Positions 26,225 to 35,399 are shown, numbered from the stretch's first letter. The stretch: 64,000 bases of DNA from Mahella australiensis 50-1 BON (GCF_000213255.1 NC_015520.1:558001-622000); one strand, 5' to 3'. The notes: generated from the sequence alone by a model not told the origin. Translations and numbers: made by a program.

Positions 26225-26309
26225 TTTTGCGTATCCGTAGTAGTATAATTATTCCTAGTAATTAAACTCTTTATATATGGCAAGGGGGAAGGTGGGGAGA
26301 ATTACTGCT

Positions 26310-27011
26310 ATGAAACCTGTTATAAAAACCGTTTCTATTAAAAGGGTGTTCAAATCCGGAGGGGAGAACGTGTATGCCTTAAATGATGTTTCCATTTCTG
26401 TTATGCCGGGTACTTTTGTGGCACTTCGCGGACGCTCCGGTTCAGGCAAAACTACACTCATGAATATACTGGGTGCATTGGATAGGCCTACCGAGGGGCA
26501 AGTATTTTTCGAAGGAACAGAAATAGGCGAACTTCCAGAGAGCCAAAGAGATGAATTGCGAAGGCGTAAACTGGGGTTTGTATTTCAAGCATCAGCCCTT
26601 ATACCATTGATGTCTGCTTATGAAAACGTGGAATTCAGCCTCAGGATAGCCGGAGTGCCGGCTGCTCAAAGGCGCAAGAGGGCTGAGGAAGTATTGGCAC
26701 TGGTTGGTTTGTCCAAACGAATGAAACACAGGCCTATGGAGATGTCCGGCGGAGAGCAGCAGAGGGTAGCTATAGCCAGAGCTATGGCCCATAATCCCAG
26801 CGTCATATTGGCAGACGAACCTACGGCACAATTGGACAGCCGTATGGGATTGCAGATAATGAAATTATTTAGGGATCTGGTAGATAAAGAGGGTATAACG
26901 ATCGTAATGGCTACCCACGATCCCATAATTATGGAGGTGGCGGATCATGTTTATACCTTGGAAGACGGCAAGGTCGTGGATGAACAGGAGCAGCGGAGCA
27001 AAGCGCTTTAG
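26310..27011 (+). CDS. ABC transporter ATP-binding protein (MacB/LolD type)
   Basis: This 233-residue ATPase has Walker A GRSGSGKTT near residue 42, the LolD/MacB-specific GFVFQASALIPLMSAYENVEF region, signature MSGGEQQR near 145 and Walker B VILADEPT. This subfamily works with FtsX-type permeases. The ATG at 26310 is chosen because GGTGGGGAG lies upstream; an ATG at 26277 is possible. It heads a four-gene cluster: ATPase, adaptor, large permease and second ATPase. Confidence 0.9.
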   Translation: MKPVIKTVSIKRVFKSGGENVYALNDVSISVMPGTFVALRGRSGSGKTTLMNILGALDRPTEGQVFFEGTEIGELPESQRDELRRRKLGFVFQASALIPLMSAYENVEFSLRIAGVPAAQRRKRAEEVLALVGLSKRMKHRPMEMSGGEQQRVAIARAMAHNPSVILADEPTAQLDSRMGLQIMKLFRDLVDKEGITIVMATHDPIIMEVADHVYTLEDGKVVDEQEQRSKAL

Positions 27012-28236
27012 AGAGATACTTGTTTCATTGGCCTTGATATTTATAAGCGTGTTATCAGGTTGTGCCATGTTTCCGGAGGAAGAAGAGGTACTGGCTCCTC
27101 CGCTTGTTAAGCCAAAGCAGGAAGAATACAAACTGGCAGAGGTTAAGAGGGGCGATATAGTAAATAGGGTGAAGAGTATAGGCACACTCGTGTCAGCCAA
27201 AGATTATCCTCTTTATTTTGAAGCCGGCGGACGGCTGGATACTATAGCCGTCCGGAGCGGAGATAAAGTAAAAAAAGGACAGATATTGGCCCAATTGGAT
27301 ATAGGTGACTTGGGTACTCAGATAGAATTGGCCAGAATAAATTTACGTAACGCTCAAATAGAACTTAATAAAGCCAATGACAACCTGAAGGCGGCGAAGG
27401 CTGCTCAAAATTCGGCACCGGCTCAATTAAATCAGGCTAAGGCGAATTTAGAGGCCGCTAAGAAAACAATGGCGGCTGCGGAAACTGCCGCAAATGCTCA
27501 GGATGCTCCTATCAGCGCCTTGGTGGATGTAATCACAGCAAGAGAAGCCCTGACAGCAGCCGAGCAAGCCGTAAATAATGCTCAAGCGGCTGTAAATCAA
27601 GCCTCCGATAATGTAAATAACGCTCAATACAATGTGGAACAACGCCAAATCGATTTAAAAGCGGCGCAGATCAGGCTGGATGCACTACTGGGCCAAATGT
27701 CTAATTCCCAATTAAAGTCACCCATAGATGGCATCGTGGTATTCATCGATATGAATATAAAAAAAGGTGATGTGGTGCAGCCGTTCCAGACATTGGTGCA
27801 AGTGGCTGATCCCAATGATCTTCAGCTAAGCTATGATGCCAGTCTCCTTAGCGACCCCATGCTTATAAAGCCCGATATGAAGGTGCAGATAACAATACGC
27901 AATAAAAAGCTTACGGGGAAAGTGACTTCATGTCCATACAGTATGCCGGCCGATGTAGACCCCAAAAACAAAAACCAGGTTATTATAAAAGCCGATAACC
28001 TTCCTAAAGAAGCGAAACTAGGCGATAGCGCAGACATAGAAATAGTGCTTCAACAGAAATCCAATGCGCTTATAGTGCCGCGCCAGGCAGTGCGCAGTTA
28101 TATGGGGAGAGAATACGTGCAGGTATTAGATGGCAGCAGCAAAAAGGAGATAGATGTAAAGACGGGCATAAAATCTCCCACAGAAGTAGAAATAGTATCA
28201 GGCCTAAAAGAAGGTCAGAAGGTTATATTGAGATAA
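26947..28236 (+). CDS. MacA/HlyD-like efflux adaptor lipoprotein
   Basis: This 429-residue protein has an N-terminal lipoprotein signal with lipobox LSGC near residue 39. A biotinyl-lipoyl-like strand pair follows (DTIAVRSGDKVKKGQILAQL), then a long Ala/Gln/Asn-rich coiled coil at about residues 110-235, a second lipoyl half (LKSPIDGIVVFIDM) and beta-barrel domains. It would link the ABC permease to substrate outside the membrane. The ATG at 26947 has GGAGG nine bases upstream, inside the ATPase gene; the ATG at 26980 would give a shorter signal peptide and is also plausible. Confidence 0.85.
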   Translation: MFIPWKTARSWMNRSSGAKRFREILVSLALIFISVLSGCAMFPEEEEVLAPPLVKPKQEEYKLAEVKRGDIVNRVKSIGTLVSAKDYPLYFEAGGRLDTIAVRSGDKVKKGQILAQLDIGDLGTQIELARINLRNAQIELNKANDNLKAAKAAQNSAPAQLNQAKANLEAAKKTMAAAETAANAQDAPISALVDVITAREALTAAEQAVNNAQAAVNQASDNVNNAQYNVEQRQIDLKAAQIRLDALLGQMSNSQLKSPIDGIVVFIDMNIKKGDVVQPFQTLVQVADPNDLQLSYDASLLSDPMLIKPDMKVQITIRNKKLTGKVTSCPYSMPADVDPKNKNQVIIKADNLPKEAKLGDSADIEIVLQQKSNALIVPRQAVRSYMGREYVQVLDGSSKKEIDVKTGIKSPTEVEIVSGLKEGQKVILR

Positions 28237-28248
28237 GGGGATGGCTTA

Positions 28249-31161
28249 ATGGCAGCGGTTGTAATGGTTTTGCGTAAGATGATTAAAAACCGGTGGCTGG
28301 TGCTATGCCTGCTGCTGGGTTTGATAATATCTGTCGCGCTGGTAAGCAGTATACCGATGTATAGCAGCGGCGTATTGCAAAAGTTATTAACCAAAGATTT
28401 GGAAGAATACCAAGTTTCATCAAATAACTATCCGGGTTCATATCAATTCAGCCTATACTATAAAGAAGAAACCAAGGCTGAAGACAAACTCGGTATATAT
28501 AATGAGCTAGACAGATATATAAAACAGAACGTACCTGGTATAATAGATAAGCCTTATTTGATATATACACAGAACGTTTCATTGGATCCATATAAAATGA
28601 CGCCGGAAGATCCCAATAAAGTAGACCCAAGGCCCAACCGTTATGGCAAAATACAGGCATTAATGGATTTCGAGCAACACATAAAGCTAATAGATGGCCG
28701 AATGCCTGCCAAAGATAAAGTGGACGGGGTGTATGAAGCGTTGGTTACCGAAGGCGCGCTCAATAAACTGGATATGGTTTTAGGCAATGTATTTATAATT
28801 AATGATCCGGGGGATGAGCAGTTTAAGCCCATAAAAATCAAGCCGGTTGGCGTCTTTGAACCGAAAGATGAGAGGGATTTATACTGGTTTAGAGCTCCAT
28901 CGGTTTACAACGAAAGCTTTATTATCGATTATGACCTTTTTAAGAGGGATTTTATAAACCAAACGCATGCATTGATAAAGAGCAGCAACTGGTATTATGC
29001 GTTTGATTATAATACTATACTGGTGCAGGACATAAATAAGCTATTGGCGAACCATGTTTCCATAATAAAGGATTTAAACAACATATACAACGGTTTTACC
29101 GTTAATGTACCTATGATAGGTATACTCCAGAAATATACCGAACAACAAAAGCAGGTCAGCATGCTGCTGTTGGCGTTAAATGTACCTGTGCTGCTTATGC
29201 TTATCTTTTATATATTTATGGTATCGTTTTTAATAATCGATTCGGATAAGAATGAGATAGCGATATTGCGCAGCAGAGGCGCCGGCCGATTCCATATCAT
29301 GGTCCAATATTTGATAGAGGGTATTATACTGGCCGGAGTAGCCTTTATACTAGGGCCGCCGTTGGGGCTCTTGCTTACCAAATTTCTGGGTACGTCCAAC
29401 GGGTTCATGGAGTTTGTTAACAGGAAGGCTTTGCCGGTGGCGTTGAGTGCTAGCGCGTATAAGTATGCTTTAATCGCTGCGGCAGCTTCCGTTATAATGT
29501 TGTTGATACCAGCCTATTTCGCTTCCAACATAAGCATTGTTGTCCATAAACAACAGCTTGCCAGATACACCGGGAGTTCGTGGTGGCAAAAGTCGTTTAT
29601 AGACGTCATACTTATGCTCATAGCGGGATACGGTCTATACGCTTTCAATCAACATCAGCAGGTACTGGCTATAACCAATGCCAATGCAACGGAATTGCAA
29701 GTTAATCCTTTGCTGTTTTTTGCATCTACATTATTTGCACTGGGTATCGGCTTATTCTTCCTGCGCATATATCCGTTGATTGTAGAGGCTATATATAGAT
29801 TGGGCAATAGGTGGTGGCCGCCTTCGTTATATGAAACATTAACGCAGGTTAGCCGCTCATCCAGGCAATATCAGTTTTTGATGGTCTTCCTTATAATGAC
29901 TATAGCCACCGGTTTATTCAGCGCAAACTCTGCGCGTACTATCAATAAAAATATAGAGGACCGTATATATTATGAAATAGGCGCCGATGTGGCCATGATG
30001 CCGGCTTGGGAGAGCAATGCTCCGCCAGCCGGGGCAGCGGTACCGTCATCAACCCCTCAGCCTACTCCGACACCGGCCTCAGGAGCCGAAAGTCAAGCGG
30101 AAACACCTGAGAGGATACAATATTCCGAGCCGCCATTTCTGAGCTATCAGCAATTACCCGGCGTAGAGCATGCTACCAGAGTATTTCAACGCGGTATGGT
30201 GGATGTGACGGCAGGCGGGCAAAGGGTGAGCGATGTGCAGTTGATGGCGATAGAACCGTATGACTTCGGATTGACTGCATGGTTCAGGGATGATTTGCTG
30301 AAGCCGTATCATATAAATAATTATCTTAATTTGTTATCTCAGGAGCCTAGCGCAGCGTTGATCTCTAGATCTATAAGCAAGGCTTACGGTATAAATAAAG
30401 GAGATTATATATATTTAAGCTGGGACGGTGTGGATGCCGCCAGTTTTATAGTATATGAGATCATCGATTATTGGCCGTCGTGGAATCCTAAAAGAAATCC
30501 TGAAGAGAGCTTAAACGCGGAATATCTCCCCAACGATCCCATGCTCGTAGTGGCTAATCTTCCATATGTACAAAATCACCTTGCGTTGGAGCCTTATGAA
30601 ATATGGCTAAAAATGAAGCCAGGGGCAACCAGCGCTGAATTGTATAAAGGCATAGAGGATAAAAAGCTTGAAGTAAGTGATTTGAGAGATGCCAGCCAGG
30701 AGATAATAAAAATAAAGAATGATCCTATGCAGCTTGGGCTTAACGGTGCTATGACATTGGGATTTATTATATCGTTAGCCATAACGTTTTTGGGCTTTTT
30801 ACTGTATTGGATACTGTCGATGCGCGGCAGGACATTTGAATTCGGTGTATTACGTGCTATAGGAATGTCATTGCCGCAACTTTTAAGCATGATGGTATGG
30901 GAACAAATCCTGACTTCAGGTATGGCTATAATAGCGGGTATATTGGTCGGAGGACTGACCAGCACGTTGTTTGTGCCGCTGCTTCAGGTAGCGTACAGTG
31001 CCGTGACTCAAGTGCCGCCGTTTAAGGTAATCTCGTACTTTAGCGATAGAGCGAAGCTTTATATAATGGTAGGTGTAATGTTGGGATTAGGCCTGGCTAT
31101 ATTAGGCAATATACTATCTCGAATAAAGATAAGTCAGGCCATAAAGATGGGGGAGGAGTAA
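28249..31161 (+). CDS. Large FtsX-like ABC transporter permease
   Basis: This 970-residue permease has an N-terminal membrane helix (about 15-38), a large extracytoplasmic domain, and a cluster of helices around 305-330, 350-375, 400-425 and further. A second extracytoplasmic domain follows, and a final FtsX module begins near 835 with LRAIGMSLPQLLSMM. A Pro/Thr/Ser-rich linker sits near residues 590-620. The layout of two FtsX units in one chain fits MacB-like mechanotransmission transporters. It works with the flanking ATPases and the adaptor. Confidence 0.85.
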   Translation: MAAVVMVLRKMIKNRWLVLCLLLGLIISVALVSSIPMYSSGVLQKLLTKDLEEYQVSSNNYPGSYQFSLYYKEETKAEDKLGIYNELDRYIKQNVPGIIDKPYLIYTQNVSLDPYKMTPEDPNKVDPRPNRYGKIQALMDFEQHIKLIDGRMPAKDKVDGVYEALVTEGALNKLDMVLGNVFIINDPGDEQFKPIKIKPVGVFEPKDERDLYWFRAPSVYNESFIIDYDLFKRDFINQTHALIKSSNWYYAFDYNTILVQDINKLLANHVSIIKDLNNIYNGFTVNVPMIGILQKYTEQQKQVSMLLLALNVPVLLMLIFYIFMVSFLIIDSDKNEIAILRSRGAGRFHIMVQYLIEGIILAGVAFILGPPLGLLLTKFLGTSNGFMEFVNRKALPVALSASAYKYALIAAAASVIMLLIPAYFASNISIVVHKQQLARYTGSSWWQKSFIDVILMLIAGYGLYAFNQHQQVLAITNANATELQVNPLLFFASTLFALGIGLFFLRIYPLIVEAIYRLGNRWWPPSLYETLTQVSRSSRQYQFLMVFLIMTIATGLFSANSARTINKNIEDRIYYEIGADVAMMPAWESNAPPAGAAVPSSTPQPTPTPASGAESQAETPERIQYSEPPFLSYQQLPGVEHATRVFQRGMVDVTAGGQRVSDVQLMAIEPYDFGLTAWFRDDLLKPYHINNYLNLLSQEPSAALISRSISKAYGINKGDYIYLSWDGVDAASFIVYEIIDYWPSWNPKRNPEESLNAEYLPNDPMLVVANLPYVQNHLALEPYEIWLKMKPGATSAELYKGIEDKKLEVSDLRDASQEIIKIKNDPMQLGLNGAMTLGFIISLAITFLGFLLYWILSMRGRTFEFGVLRAIGMSLPQLLSMMVWEQILTSGMAIIAGILVGGLTSTLFVPLLQVAYSAVTQVPPFKVISYFSDRAKLYIMVGVMLGLGLAILGNILSRIKISQAIKMGEE

Positions 31162-31167
31162 AAGCGG

Positions 31168-32079
31168 ATGTTGATGATAGAATGTGAAGAACTGGTCAAA
31201 ATCTATAAAGTGGCGGATTTAGAAGTGGTAGCTTTACAGGGCTTGGACTTGGAAGTAGAAGAAGGAGAATTGTTGGCCGTTATAGGTAACAGCGGCAGCG
31301 GTAAAAGTACATTGCTCAATATGCTGGGCGGATTAGATAGGCCTACAGCCGGCAGGCTGTTTGTCGACGGTAAGGATTTGCTCAAAATGAGCGATAAGGA
31401 CCTGGTAAAATATAAGAGGGATACGGTAGGTTTTATATGGCAGAACAGTGGCCGAAACCTCATACCATATCTTACAGCATTGGAAAATGTCGAATTGCCG
31501 ATGCTTATAGCCGGTAAACTCCTGAAGGAGCGTGCTAGGGAGCTGCTGGAGAGGGTAGGTATGGAAGGTAAGATGAACCGTAAGCTGGGCGAATTATCGG
31601 GCGGTGAACAGCAAAGAGTGGCGATATCCATAGCGCTGGCCAATAATCCGCGCTTGCTGTTGGCCGATGAGCCGACCGGCTCAGTAGACACCAAAATGGC
31701 TGACCAGATACTCGATTTATTGCGTGAACTCAACCGAAGCATGAAGATAACGACCGTCATAGTCACGCATGATATGCGCTTGGCCAAGAAGGTGGATAGG
31801 GTAGTGGCTATAAGGGACGGCAAGACCAGCAGCGAATTGATACGGCGCAAGTCCTATGCCGAAGAGCTGGCTGAGATAGAGGCAGGTATAGAGCAAAACG
31901 AAGAAGAAACTCATGAGGAGCTGGCCGTATTGGACAGAGCGGGCAGACTTCAAATACCGAGAGAATACCTAGAGGCATTGGGCTTAGACGGAGTGAAGAA
32001 GATAAAAGTGGAATTGGAGGATGGCAAAATAGTATTGATACCACCGCAAGATGTGGAAGAAGCGAAAAAAGACGCTTGA
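31168..32079 (+). CDS. ABC transporter ATP-binding protein with C-terminal AbrB-like domain
   Basis: The first 225 residues of this 303-residue protein are a MacB/LolD-type ATPase: Walker A GNSGSGKST near 38, GFIWQNSGRNLIPYLTALEN, signature LSGGEQQR near 145 and Walker B LLLADEPTGS. A charged, Glu-rich linker follows. Residues about 254-297 read LDRAGRLQIPREYLEALGL then VKVELEDGKIVLIP, the swapped-hairpin pattern of AbrB/SpoVT DNA-binding domains. Such a tail is unusual on an ABC ATPase and could serve dimerisation or regulation. It is the last gene of the cluster and is followed by tRNA-Thr. Confidence 0.85.
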   Translation: MLMIECEELVKIYKVADLEVVALQGLDLEVEEGELLAVIGNSGSGKSTLLNMLGGLDRPTAGRLFVDGKDLLKMSDKDLVKYKRDTVGFIWQNSGRNLIPYLTALENVELPMLIAGKLLKERARELLERVGMEGKMNRKLGELSGGEQQRVAISIALANNPRLLLADEPTGSVDTKMADQILDLLRELNRSMKITTVIVTHDMRLAKKVDRVVAIRDGKTSSELIRRKSYAEELAEIEAGIEQNEEETHEELAVLDRAGRLQIPREYLEALGLDGVKKIKVELEDGKIVLIPPQDVEEAKKDA

Positions 32080-32118
32080 AATTATAGAGCTTTTATGGCA
32101 TAATATAATATGTGATAA

Positions 32119-32194
32119 GCTTTCGTAGCTCAGTTGGTAGAGCAGCTGATTCGTAATCAGCAGGTCAAGGGTTCGAGTCCCTTCGAAAGCTCCA
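32119..32194 (+). tRNA. tRNA-Thr (anticodon CGT)
   Basis: A complete cloverleaf is visible: acceptor GCTTTCG/CGAAAGC, a D arm with AGTTGGTA, anticodon stem GCTGA/TCAGC with loop TTCGTAA (anticodon CGT, codon ACG), T arm AGGGTTCGAGTCCCT, and encoded CCA at 32192-32194. The prophage integrase starts its 3' end 70 bases to the right, so this gene is the integration target and its 3' half is the likely attL core. Confidence 0.96.
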
Positions 32195-32210
32195 TAAAAT
32201 AGGCATTTTT

Positions 32211-32241
32211 AAAGGGCGGTGCTTCAAGTCAGCCGCCCTTT
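32211..32241. terminator. Hairpin between tRNA-Thr and integrase
   Basis: AAAGGGCGG (32211-32219) pairs with CCGCCCTTT (32233-32241). It lies between the tRNA and the convergent integrase gene and could stop both transcripts. Neither side has a long T-run. Confidence 0.5.
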
Positions 32242-32260
32242 GCAAACATTTTGCAAACAT
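32239..32260. repeat. Tandem 11-bp repeat next to attL
   Basis: TTTGCAAACAT occurs twice back to back, just before the stop codon of the integrase gene and 45 bases from the tRNA. The position suits arm-type integrase or excisionase binding sites. The repeat is observed; the role is inferred. Confidence 0.5.
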
Positions 32261-32264
32261 CCAT

Positions 32265-33389
32265 TTACTGGAGCAGCGTCTCCAGTTTTTTTATTGCGTC
32301 TTTTTGTAGTTCTATTGGCACATGCGAATACAAATCCATCGTTATTCCTATTTGTGAATGTCCAAGTCGTTCAGAGACCACTTTCATATTTGCGCCACTG
32401 GCAAGCATAAGGCTGGCATGGGTATGGCGCAGATCGTGAAAGCGTATCATGGGCAGCTCCGGTGTAGCAGCCAGCATCTTATGAAACTTCTTGCTCACAT
32501 AATCAGGCTCTTTGAAATGTCCATCTTCCCAGACGCTTATATACCCTTCATAATTATTGTCATATGCCGACCCGAGGAGTATTTTGTTTTCTGCTTGTTT
32601 CTTTTTCTCTTGCTTTAACATCTCAATTATATTTTGCGGGAGGGCCACAACACGGGTACTGGTATCTGTCTTTGGCTCTTTGAATATTAATTCTTTATCT
32701 ACGCGCTGAGCGGTCCGCCGGATAGTGCAGGTACCATCTTTGAAATTGATATCCTCCCATCGCAGACCGCATAGCTCCCCTTCGCGCATGCCTGTATATA
32801 TGGCCAGCATAACATGAATAAATATAGGCGAATTGGCAAATACCTGCTCGGCCTTTTTGACATTTTCTATATTCCATATCTTCATTTCCACATTACGCTT
32901 TTTGGGCGTATCAACAGCATCGCACGGATTTTTGCTTATATATTGCCACTTTACCGCCTGCTTTAGTGCCTTACTGAGCAAGCGATGATGATAATTTATC
33001 GTCGTATCGGACAGCTTGCCTTCTTCTTTAAGCATATTATAATAACGCTGTATTGTTATTGGCTTAAGCTTTGCAAGCTCAATACGCCCCAGAATCGGCT
33101 TAAAGTACAACCGGATAGTGTCGCTGTATGATTTATATGTCTTTGGAGCTAACTTTGGCTTGCAATACTCCTCTAGCCATTCATCCAGGAATTCGCCGAT
33201 GGTCATATTCGTTGGTTTGACATATTCGCCTTTCTCGATTTCGGCCAACAGGAGGTCAAGTGCCTTTTCTGCTTCTTTTTTGGTCCTATATCCTGAATAC
33301 CATTTCTGTTGCCGCTTGCCATTTTCATCGCGGCCGATGTCAACCACGATGCTATATGTGCTACCGCGTTTTCTTATATGTCCTCGCAT
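32265..33389 (-). CDS. Tyrosine-recombinase phage integrase
   Basis: This 374-residue integrase has an N-terminal arm-binding domain (GTYSIVVDIGRDENGKRQQKW), a core-binding SAM-like domain at about 60-150 and a catalytic domain. The catalytic arginine is in TGMREGELCGLRW near 200, HDLRH lies near 320, LGH near 343 and the nucleophile tyrosine in DLYSHV near 355. It is transcribed toward the tRNA-Thr attachment site, as usual for temperate phages of Firmicutes. Confidence 0.95.
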   Translation of the reverse strand: MRGHIRKRGSTYSIVVDIGRDENGKRQQKWYSGYRTKKEAEKALDLLLAEIEKGEYVKPTNMTIGEFLDEWLEEYCKPKLAPKTYKSYSDTIRLYFKPILGRIELAKLKPITIQRYYNMLKEEGKLSDTTINYHHRLLSKALKQAVKWQYISKNPCDAVDTPKKRNVEMKIWNIENVKKAEQVFANSPIFIHVMLAIYTGMREGELCGLRWEDINFKDGTCTIRRTAQRVDKELIFKEPKTDTSTRVVALPQNIIEMLKQEKKKQAENKILLGSAYDNNYEGYISVWEDGHFKEPDYVSKKFHKMLAATPELPMIRFHDLRHTHASLMLASGANMKVVSERLGHSQIGITMDLYSHVPIELQKDAIKKLETLLQ

Positions 33390-33440
33390 GATTTTACCTC
33401 CTTAAAATTTTTATAGGCGTAAAGCCTATTATGTACATTG

Positions 33441-33866
33441 CTAAATTTGTTTAAGCGCAACAAGTTCTTTGCTAACTCCTAAAGTTGCTGCTATGTACTC
33501 CACGGATTCTTCTCGTAATTCAAATAATGTTTCATTGGGTATAAGAAGCTCGGCTGCAAATTCATTAGCTTCACGTTCATATGTACCTGGCCGCTGATAT
33601 GTATGTTCAACCATAAAGAAGAAGCCAATGCCCTTATGCATAATGGCATGTCCAACTTCATGTGCTAAAGTTTCGCGTTTCCTGCATTCGTTTAAATGGG
33701 AATTTAGGCCTATTGCTATATGCCCTTTGAAGTACAGAATAATTCCCCTTATAACATCAGGCAAGGGAAACTCTATCACTATATAGCCTAAATGTTCTGC
33801 AATTTCTACAGGTTCATTCGTGCCATATTTGGATATAACATTGCGTGCAACCTCACGTCCATACAT
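33441..33866 (-). CDS. ImmA/IrrE-type metallopeptidase
   Basis: This 141-residue protein has the zinc motif HEVGHAIMH near residue 70 and EREANEFAAELLIP near 98, the signature of ImmA/IrrE (peptidase M78). In ICEBs1 and related phages ImmA cleaves the adjacent repressor during induction. The gene lies 16 bases downstream of the repressor on the same strand, matching the immR-immA pair. Confidence 0.9.
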   Translation of the reverse strand: MYGREVARNVISKYGTNEPVEIAEHLGYIVIEFPLPDVIRGIILYFKGHIAIGLNSHLNECRKRETLAHEVGHAIMHKGIGFFFMVEHTYQRPGTYEREANEFAAELLIPNETLFELREESVEYIAATLGVSKELVALKQI

Positions 33867-33882
33867 GATACTACACCCACTT

Positions 33883-34248
33883 TTATTCTTTTGTTTCTTT
33901 TTGATTTATGAGTTTTATAGCAGTTTTCACAAATTCTAATATACTTTGCCTTTCCTCCGGAGTAAGAGATAATGGCTCGCCGTCGAACATTACGTTCTCT
34001 TCTAATATTGCCTCCGCTAAATCTATAGCTTCTTGCCTATTTTCATAATCTGTATCTCTTATAATATCTGTAATAGATACGTTTAAGGCCTTCGCCAGAG
34101 CGTCTAACGTGTCCAAAGAAGGATTGCTGCGCCCTGATTCAATATCTGCTATAAATGAATGAGAAACGTTAGCAGCTTTGCCCAATGCTCGAAGAGTTAA
34201 GCCTCTCTGTTTTCTTATACTTTTTAATTTTGCACCTATGCTTTCCAT
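33883..34248 (-). CDS. Phage repressor, XRE/cI-like (ImmR type)
   Basis: This 121-residue protein has a helix-turn-helix at about residues 7-60 (LKSIRKQRGLTLRALGKAAN, then HSFIADIESGRSNPSL). A C-terminal helical part replaces the LexA-like protease domain, so it cannot self-cleave. Together with the downstream ImmA gene this suggests a lysogeny repressor inactivated by ImmA proteolysis. It is divergent from the Cro-like gene at 34480. Confidence 0.88.
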   Translation of the reverse strand: MESIGAKLKSIRKQRGLTLRALGKAANVSHSFIADIESGRSNPSLDTLDALAKALNVSITDIIRDTDYENRQEAIDLAEAILEENVMFDGEPLSLTPEERQSILEFVKTAIKLINQKETKE

Positions 34249-34328
34249 TAAAGATCAACTCCTTGTTCGCTTATCTCGTACAATGTTAATTATATACCAT
34301 ATAAGCAATAAAATATACATTTTTAAGC

Positions 34329-34421
34329 TCGTTTATAACGAACGTGAAAAACATAGATAATGCGAGATATGGCTAGAAAAATGGAGATAATCGCGCCTAA
34401 TTGGTCGTTATCCGCGATTAT
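34329..34421. promoter_or_regulatory. Candidate operators in the repressor-Cro divergent region
   Basis: The 231-base gap between the divergent regulators contains TCGTTTATAACGA (34329-34341, a perfect 5-bp palindrome around TAT). It also has a 9-bp inverted repeat, ATAATCGCG at 34387-34395 and CGCGATTAT at 34413-34421. Further CGTTAT half-sites lie between them. These are the best candidates for repressor/Cro binding. Confidence 0.5.
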
Positions 34422-34479
34422 GGCGCTTTACTTTTGGTCGTAAATAACATACAATAATACATAGAAAGGAGCGATAATA

Positions 34480-34704
34480 ATGATAGGCAAAAAGTTAAAA
34501 TCCATTCGCAATAAGCGTGGCTATACGTTGCGGCAACTAGAAAAATTAAGCGGCGTATCGCACGGATTTTTATGTGATATAGAACATGATAGGAGCGATC
34601 CTTCACTAGAAACACTCCATAAGATAGCGAATGCGTTGGAAATAGAACCCGCATATTTCCTAAACAACGCAAATACCGACGAGCAAACCAACAAGACGGC
34701 ATGA
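34480..34704 (+). CDS. Cro-like XRE regulator
   Basis: This 74-residue protein is almost entirely one helix-turn-helix domain (LKSIRNKRGYTLRQLEKLSG, then HGFLCDIEHDRSDPSL), clearly related to the divergent repressor. AAAGGAG precedes the ATG. It is the first gene of the rightward early operon and likely opposes the repressor. Confidence 0.85.
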   Translation: MIGKKLKSIRNKRGYTLRQLEKLSGVSHGFLCDIEHDRSDPSLETLHKIANALEIEPAYFLNNANTDEQTNKTA

Positions 34705-34718
34705 AAGGAGATAAGAAG

Positions 34719-35399
34719 ATGAGCTTCAATTATATTGACCACTATACAATGAAACAAAACAGGTTAAAAGTTTTAGAGAAAAACAATTATAGATGTGCAA
34801 TATGTGGCATGGAGGCTACTGAAGTCCATCACCAAGATCACTCATATAGCAACCATAATATAGACAACTTGTTACCAGTTTGCCATAAATGCCACATGCA
34901 ATTACACGTACAAAGCAGGAGTAACAATGAGCCAAAAATTAACAGTGATGCAATTGAATATCTCTTGATGGTTAGAGGCATGAACAAGCAAGAATTAGCA
35001 CAGAAGATCCATATGTCAAACTCTGCAATAACAACTATCTTAAAGAGAAAAACCACAAAAAATAGTACATTAAAAAAGATAGCAGAAGTGCTTGATTGCT
35101 CGATAAAAGAAATTGTTACTGACCCTAGTCAATTGATTGATTGGGAAGAGAAAGAAAACAATGAGGAAAAGATACTAGTAGAATCGATTAATGAACGAAT
35201 TAACCAGTTAACCAATGATAAGCGTTTGACAAAGCTCTATAAGATATGGCTTGAAAAAGAATTAAGAGAGTTTTTTAACGTTAAAAGTTACGGATTAATT
35301 TCAGGTAAAAATATCGTAATTGCAATTAAAATTATTAACAAATGGGAACCTGGGGCAGATATCTCTAAATTAGCAAATCAAGCCAATGAAACGGCATAA
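34719..35399 (+). CDS. HNH-nuclease domain fused to XRE helix-turn-helix
   Basis: This 226-residue protein starts at the ATG at 34719, nine bases after AAGGAG. Residues about 18-60 form an HNH domain: CAICG, EVHHQDH, DNLLPVCHKCHMQLH, with two CxxC zinc pairs and the catalytic histidines. Residues about 80-130 form an XRE-type helix-turn-helix (LMVRGMNKQELAQKIHMSNS). The C-terminal 90 residues are unassigned. The combination suggests a DNA-targeted nuclease or a regulator using a zinc fold. It belongs to the early phage operon. Confidence 0.75.
   Translation: MSFNYIDHYTMKQNRLKVLEKNNYRCAICGMEATEVHHQDHSYSNHNIDNLLPVCHKCHMQLHVQSRSNNEPKINSDAIEYLLMVRGMNKQELAQKIHMSNSAITTILKRKTTKNSTLKKIAEVLDCSIKEIVTDPSQLIDWEEKENNEEKILVESINERINQLTNDKRLTKLYKIWLEKELREFFNVKSYGLISGKNIVIAIKIINKWEPGADISKLANQANETA

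Noticed and set aside
31203..31850. 215-codon minus-strand frame opposite the ABC ATPase
   Set aside because: Antisense shadow of a well-conserved ATPase.
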